Source: RPQJ01 sp963846315
GTDB taxonomy: Bacteria; Pseudomonadota; Gammaproteobacteria; Steroidobacterales; Steroidobacteraceae
Reading direction: 5' to 3'
Assembly (NCBI GenBank): GCA_963846315.1
Contig: CAWJVM010000006.1
Span: 186,001-250,000 of the forward strand
DNA: 64,000 nt
In this document: positions 60,013-64,000 of the stretch, piece after piece
How positions within the stretch are numbered: position 1 is the first letter of the stretch
How the letters are laid out: every line of letters begins with the position of its first letter
Notes under the pieces: generated by a model
The model's input: the letters and a program-made list of their open reading frames with translations, nothing else
Told to the model about the DNA's origin: nothing
Database searches by the model: none
Made by a program: the position numbers and the translations under genes

Positions 60013-61065
60013 CTACTTCTCGTCCGCTTTCCGCATCGCCGCCAGCGTATCGGGCGCGTAATCGAACGAGTCGAAGAACAGCTGCGCGCGCGGCAGTCCG
60101 CGCTCCACGAACGTGTGACGAATCGCCTCCACCATCGCGGGCGGCCCGCTCGCGTACACGTCGTACTTCGTGAGATCGTCGCCGAGATCGGCGAGCGCCG
60201 CCTCGTGCACGAAACCACTGCGACCCGTCCACGGCGTCGCTTCGGCCTGCGGCTCGGACAGGACTGGGCGGTAATCGAATGCCGTCCGCGTCGCGGCAAT
60301 GTGCGACAGCCAGTCGTGCTCGTACAGGTCCTGCGTAGTGCGCGCGCCCCAGTAGAGCGTGAGCGGGCGCCGGTCGCCGACGGCCAGCAACTGCCGCAGC
60401 ATCGCCCGTAGCGGCGCATAGCCCGTGCCGCCGCCGATCATGACGGCATGCCGCGGCGAATCGCCACGGAACCAGAACTGCCCGAGCGGCCCTTCGACAC
60501 GCAGCAGCGTGCCGGCGCGCATGGTATCGAACAGCTGGCCGGTAAACCCGCTCGACGATGCGCGACGCACGTGCACTTCGAGCAGCTTGCCGTCAGCCGG
60601 TGCGCTTGCCAGCGAAAAGCTGCGGCGGCGCCCACCCGACAAGATGAAATCGACGTACTGCCCGGCACGATAGTGCAGGTCTTCGACCGCCGGCAGCTTC
60701 AGGAACACGGCCATGACGTCGTCGGCCAGGCGCTCCATGCGATCGATCCGGCTCGGCAGGCTCTTGACCTCGACGTCCGGAGTGGGTCGCACCTCACGCG
60801 TCTCGATCGTGATATCTGTCAGGGCCTGGGCCTGGCACAGCAGCACGAAACGGTCAGCCGCCTCCTCCGGGGTGATGCCCGGGGGAAGTTCGCGCGTCGG
60901 GTAGGTCGTCTCGCCCACCAGCAGGCGCGCACGGCAGGACGCACAGTGCCCCCCCTTGCAGCTGTGCGGCAGGTTGAGCCCGGCACGCAGTGCCGCCGCC
61001 AGCACGGGCTCGCCGCGATCGACAGCGAAACTTTCGCCCGTGGGCACAATCGTCACTTGGGGCAT
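60013..61065 (-). CDS. 2Fe-2S flavodoxin-reductase-type oxidoreductase (CDP-6-deoxyglucoseen reductase-like)
   Basis: A 350-residue electron-transfer protein: an N-terminal plant-type ferredoxin domain with Cys36, Cys41, Cys44 and Cys77 (CKGGHCASC ... LCQ), an FAD domain with RSFSLASAP, and an NAD domain with GGGTGYAPLRAML. It moves electrons from NAD(P)H through FAD to the iron-sulfur cluster. Such proteins are often named for the ascarylose-pathway enzyme AscD, but no sugar genes are near, so a general reductase role is more likely. ATG 61065; an ATG at 61104 would add 13 residues. Confidence 0.9.
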   Translation of the reverse strand: MPQVTIVPTGESFAVDRGEPVLAAALRAGLNLPHSCKGGHCASCRARLLVGETTYPTRELPPGITPEEAADRFVLLCQAQALTDITIETREVRPTPDVEVKSLPSRIDRMERLADDVMAVFLKLPAVEDLHYRAGQYVDFILSGGRRRSFSLASAPADGKLLEVHVRRASSSGFTGQLFDTMRAGTLLRVEGPLGQFWFRGDSPRHAVMIGGGTGYAPLRAMLRQLLAVGDRRPLTLYWGARTTQDLYEHDWLSHIAATRTAFDYRPVLSEPQAEATPWTGRSGFVHEAALADLGDDLTKYDVYASGPPAMVEAIRHTFVERGLPRAQLFFDSFDYAPDTLAAMRKADEK

Positions 61066-61113
61066 CGACGCAGGACTCCGGCGCGGCGCAACGGCGTGGG
61101 GCATCCCTTCGCG

Positions 61114-61119
61114 TATGCT
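61114..61119 (+). promoter_or_regulatory. -10-like hexamer 6 nt before the SDR start
   Basis: TATGCT, then TTGAGC, then ATG at 61126. The spacing suggests a leaderless mRNA. The -35 region is weak. Confidence 0.4.
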
Positions 61120-61125
61120 TTGAGC

Positions 61126-62045
61126 ATGGATGCCGTCCTATCATGCCTGATCGTGGGTTGCGGTTACGTCGGTTCGCGGCTCGCACGCCGCGAAGCCGCC
61201 CGACGGCCGCTGCTGGCGCTCGTGCGCTCGGGCAAGAGCGAGACCGACCTGCAGTCGGCTGGCGTGCTCGCCCTGCGCGTCGATCTCGACGCCGCCGCGA
61301 CATCGCACTGCAACCGACGCTGGCTGCAGCAGCCGACCACGCGGCTGTCGTCTACCTCGCTCCGCCGCCCGACAGCGGCATCACGGACCCGCGGCTTGAA
61401 TCGTTGCTGGCTCAGCTCAATGGTGTCACGCCCGCGGTGTTCGTCTATGTCAGCACGACCGGCGTCTATGGCGACGCGGGCGGTGCTTTCGTCGATGAGT
61501 TCACCCCTGTCGCGCCGGCGAATGACCGTTCGCGCCGACGGGTCGCAGCCGAAAGCACGGCACAGGCCTGGTGCGCGGCGCGGGGCGCGCGCTGTGTGAT
61601 CCTGCGGGTGCCAGGAATTTACGGACCGAACCGGCTGCCGCTGGAACGGCTGCAGCGGCGTGAACCCGCCTTGCGCGAAGACGAAGCCGGCCCGGGCAAC
61701 CGCATCCATGTCGACGACCTGGTCGCGGCCATCGTCGCCGCCGTCGATCACCCGTCGGCGCAAGGCGTGTTCAATGTGACCGATGGGGACCACGCCAGCA
61801 CCACCGCATTCCTGCAACTGACGGCCGCAGCCGCGGGGATCGAACCTCCGGCGCTGATCAGCAAGGCCGAGGCGCGGGAGAAGATTCCGCCCGGCATGCT
61901 GTCGTTCTTGCTCGAGTCGCGCCGGGTCGACAGCCGTCGCCTGCAGGAAGTTTTCGGCCTGCAGCTGCAGTACCCGACGCTGCAGTCCGGCGTGCTCGCC
62001 AGCCTCGCCGAGATGCGGCAGTCGCCTGGGACAGCCGCCACGTGA
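61126..62045 (+). pseudogene. NAD-dependent epimerase/SDR-like gene with a frameshift
   Basis: The N-terminal half (MDAVLSCLIVGCGYVGSRLARREA ... ALRVDLDAA) is in one frame and the rest (DIALQPTLAAAADHAAVVYLAPPP ... SGVLASLAEMRQ) is in another. The break is at about 61291-61299, where GCCGCCGCGACATC would read through if one base were added to the GCC run. The parts carry the nucleotide loop GCGYVGSRLA, the YVSTTGVYGDAGG motif (Ser, Tyr) and RVPGIYGPNRLPLERL of atypical/extended SDRs such as YeeZ. Intact, it would be about 306 residues. Either a real frameshift or a sequencing error in a GC-rich run. Confidence 0.82.
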
Positions 62046-62479
62046 CGAGCTTCCGCAATCCCGCCCTGGCCGACATTCGCGCCCTGTTGCGAGCGTCGCG
62101 CACGATCGCGGTCATCGGAATTTCCGACAACCCCGACCGGCCGAGCTACGGCGTGACGGTATCGATGCGCGGCTTCGGCTATCGCATCCTGCCGGTAAAC
62201 CCGGCGCTGACGCAGTGGCAAGGGATTCCCGCGCATCCGACGCTGGCAGCGGCCGTGCAGGCACTCGGGCCGGACCAGCGGATCGACATCGTGAACGTGT
62301 TCCGGCGACCCGCACAGGTGGGCGACGTGGTGGAACAGTGCCTGCAGCTGGGACTGAGGACTTTGTGGCTGCAGCAGGGCGTGATCAACGAGCCAGCCGC
62401 GGCACGTGCGGTGGCCGCAGGCATGACGGTGGTGATGGATCGCTGCATCTACGTCGATCGCGCGTCCATGCGTGAGTGA
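62042..62479 (+). CDS. CoA-binding domain protein (YccU-like)
   Basis: A 145-residue single Rossmann-fold protein: SRTIAVIGISDNPDRPSYGVTVSM and GYRILPVNPALTQWQGIPAHPTLAAA, then LRTLWLQQGVINEPAAARAVAAGMTVVMDRCIYVD, the conserved family ending. CoA binding is the usual annotation; no enzyme activity is known. GTG 62042 overlaps the SDR frame end by 4 bases. dapF starts 25 bases downstream. Confidence 0.88.
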   Translation: MTSFRNPALADIRALLRASRTIAVIGISDNPDRPSYGVTVSMRGFGYRILPVNPALTQWQGIPAHPTLAAAVQALGPDQRIDIVNVFRRPAQVGDVVEQCLQLGLRTLWLQQGVINEPAAARAVAAGMTVVMDRCIYVDRASMRE

Positions 62480-62492
62480 GCCACGAGTCGGG

Positions 62493-62498
62493 TATCCT
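62493..62498 (+). promoter_or_regulatory. -10-like hexamer 6 nt before dapF ATG
   Basis: TATCCT, then GCCTGC, then ATG at 62505. It would give a leaderless dapF mRNA. No Shine-Dalgarno sequence precedes this ATG. Confidence 0.45.
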
Positions 62499-62504
62499 GC
62501 CTGC

Positions 62505-63344
62505 ATGCGGCTTGCCTTCACCAAGATGCACGGCCTCGGTAACGATTTCATCGTGTTCGAGGCGCACACTGTCACCGCACTGCCATCGCCGGGCGACTTG
62601 CGCCGTCTCAGCGACCGGCGCACCGGCATCGGCTTCGACCAGGCGCTGGTGCTCGAGCCGCCGCGCCGTGCCGGCACCGACGTCTACTACCGCATCTTCA
62701 ACGCCGACGGCTCTGAGGTCGAGCAATGCGGCAACGGTGCGCGCTGCATTGCGCGTCTCGTCGCGAGCCGGCGCGGTGAAGTCGACCGACCCCTGCAGAT
62801 GGACAGCCCGGGTGGAATCGTCCAGGCGCGGCTGCGGCCCGACGGCCTGGTCGCCGTCGCAATGGGTGTGCCGAACTTCGATCCGGCCTCCTTGCCGTTC
62901 GATGCGCCTTCGGCCGCCGAGTTCTATCACCTCGACACGGCAGCCGGCCCGGTCGAGTTCAGCGCCGTATCCATTGGCAACCCGCACGCCGTGATCCGCG
63001 TCCGCAGCGTGCACGAAGCACCCGTGGACAGCGTCGGACCCGCAGTGGAAAATCACTCTCGTTTTCCGCGCCGGGTGAACGTGGGTTTCCTCGAGATCGT
63101 CGCGCCCGACCATGTGCGGCTGCGCGTGTTCGAGCGGGGCGTGGGCGAAACGCAGGCGTGCGGCACGGGTGCCTGCGCTGCAGTCGCGGTGGGACGGCAG
63201 TACGGGCCACTGGCCGAAGAAGTGAACGTGGATGTTCCAGGCGGACGACTGATCGTCCGCTGGCCCGGACCGGGCGAGCCGATCTGGCTGACCGGTCCGG
63301 CCGAAACGGCCTTCCAAGGCCAAGTCGAAGTGACGGGCGCCTAG
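62505..63344 (+). CDS. dapF: diaminopimelate epimerase
   Basis: A 279-residue cofactor-free racemase converting LL- to meso-diaminopimelate for lysine and peptidoglycan. The two catalytic cysteines are Cys75 in EQCGNGARC and the later one in ETQACGTGACAA. The opening KMHGLGNDFIVFE and the PHAVIRV segment fit the family. ATG 62505 is preferred over an upstream in-frame GTG at 62472 because it begins at the conserved sequence and has the -10-like hexamer 6 bases away. The DUF484 gene follows by 17 bases, as in other gammaproteobacteria. Confidence 0.96.
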   Translation: MRLAFTKMHGLGNDFIVFEAHTVTALPSPGDLRRLSDRRTGIGFDQALVLEPPRRAGTDVYYRIFNADGSEVEQCGNGARCIARLVASRRGEVDRPLQMDSPGGIVQARLRPDGLVAVAMGVPNFDPASLPFDAPSAAEFYHLDTAAGPVEFSAVSIGNPHAVIRVRSVHEAPVDSVGPAVENHSRFPRRVNVGFLEIVAPDHVRLRVFERGVGETQACGTGACAAVAVGRQYGPLAEEVNVDVPGGRLIVRWPGPGEPIWLTGPAETAFQGQVEVTGA

Positions 63345-63361
63345 TCGCCGGAGTCTTGCAG

Positions 63362-64000
63362 ATGAACAAACCGATCCGTGGTGCCGAACCCCCGACGCAG
63401 CTGGCCGAAGACCAGATTGCGGACTTCCTCGTCGCGCACCCCGACTTTTTCGAGCGTCACGGCGCCGTGCTGGCACGCATCAAGCTGCCGCACCAGCGCG
63501 GCAGCGCCGCCATTTCGCTGGTCGAACGCCAGGTGCTGGTCCTGCGCGACAAGCATGCCGTGCTCGAAAAGAAGCTGCATGAACTGATCGAGAACGGCCG
63601 CGCCAACGATGCCATCTCCGACCGCTTGCATCGCCTCACGCGCCGGTTGCTGCGAGCGCGTGATTCCGCCGGTGTCGTCGCCGCGCTCGAAACCTCGCTG
63701 CGCGAAGATTTCGGCGCCTCGCGCTGGGTGCTGCTGGCCACGGATCCCACCGTGTCCGCGCTCGGCAACCCGCCGAACGGTCATGTGCGCCTCGTGCCCC
63801 GCGGCAGCCCTGAACTGAAGATCTTCGAGACGTTCTTCGAGTCCGGGCGCCCACGCAGCGGGCAGATCCGGGACACGCAGCGCGACTACCTCTTCGGCGG
63901 CGAAGGCAGCCAGGTCGGCTCGACGGTGCTGATTCCGCTCGGTGAACGTGCGGGCCTCGGCCTGCTCGCCATTGCGAGCCACGACACCGAACGCTACCTG
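63362..64000 (+). CDS. DUF484 family protein, 3' truncated by window edge
   Basis: The first 213 residues of a GAF-like DUF484 protein. It opens with AEDQIADFLVAHPDFFERHGAVLARIKLPHQRGSAAISLVERQVLVLRDKHAVLEKKLHELIENGRAND in outline, the conserved N-terminal helical part with a coiled coil. The GAF-like part (from about residue 100) follows and runs off the window. The order dapF-DUF484 usually continues with xerC. Function unknown. Confidence 0.93.
   Translation, partial: MNKPIRGAEPPTQLAEDQIADFLVAHPDFFERHGAVLARIKLPHQRGSAAISLVERQVLVLRDKHAVLEKKLHELIENGRANDAISDRLHRLTRRLLRARDSAGVVAALETSLREDFGASRWVLLATDPTVSALGNPPNGHVRLVPRGSPELKIFETFFESGRPRSGQIRDTQRDYLFGGEGSQVGSTVLIPLGERAGLGLLAIASHDTERYL

Noticed and set aside
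60013..61065. AscD of a sugar (ascarylose) pathway
   Set aside because: Domain order fits, but no deoxysugar genes are near; a general flavin/iron-sulfur reductase is more likely.

Overview
The window is GC-rich DNA (roughly two-thirds G+C by eye), densely coding, with short intergenic gaps and many 1-8 bp gene overlaps. Gene content and order fit a gammaproteobacterium near the Xanthomonadales/Steroidobacterales-type lineages: def-fmt-rsmB-DUF4390-ntrYX, LysM protein-dprA-smg-topA-hemF, hemC-hemD-hemX-hemY, and dapF-DUF484. No rRNA, prophage or CRISPR is present. The lineage is inferred from gene order and protein character only.

Layout. 1-1334: 3' part of a periplasmic HtrA-type protease cut by the left edge. 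1372-1697: remnant of an IS transposase beside a tRNA-Arg(CCG). 1873-2947: a c-type cytochrome and a DUF4136 lipoprotein. 2948-5400: an accessory pocket of small genes (two membrane proteins, a YCII-like protein, a BrnTA toxin-antitoxin pair) with a long perfect hairpin. 5442-12457 (minus): def-fmt-rsmB-DUF4390-ntrY-ntrX, with an NtrX whose ATPase motifs look degenerate. 12635-19116 (plus): LysM protein, dprA, smg, topA, hemF. 19185-25490: lipoprotein, rlmJ, tag, hemB, aroE, gamma-carbonic-anhydrase-like protein, LemA and a GIDE-domain membrane protein with an EF-hand. 25523-29419: oligopeptidase A, exonuclease III, an HD-domain protein. 29470-36214 (minus): a full trpL-E-G-D-C-F-B-A operon with a readable transcription attenuator. 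36443-40119: aminotransferase, BASS transporter and FAD-linked 2-hydroxyacid dehydrogenase. 40401-50438: a sulfide/sulfane-sulfur cluster: BigR/SqrR-type regulator, persulfide dioxygenase, rhodanese, DUF2892 protein, RND adaptor, RND permease, sulfide:quinone oxidoreductase and TolC in one operon, plus a convergent YeiH-type exporter. 50586-53609: ubiK, then glnK-amtB behind a sigma-54 promoter, then a DUF4124 protein. 53614-59836: a beta-hydroxyacid dehydrogenase, an AI-2E-family permease and hemCDXY. 60013-64000: a 2Fe-2S flavin reductase, a frameshifted SDR gene, a CoA-binding protein, dapF and a DUF484 gene cut by the right edge.

The strongest unexplained signals are: (1) six copies of a palindromic element whose arms are tandem GGGGTTA-type heptamers (telomere-like, canonical G-quadruplex spacing) around a conserved TTAGTCGGA/TCCGACTAA core, two of which supply the stop codon of a neighbouring gene; (2) a sulfide-detoxification operon interleaved with a complete RND tripartite efflux pump; (3) a set of genes with a -10-like hexamer exactly six bases before the ATG, suggesting leaderless mRNAs; (4) long perfect inverted repeats between genes (31 bp at 2981-3054, 42 bp at 40147-40378). 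All functional statements come from reading the sequence and family knowledge; no search or computation was run.
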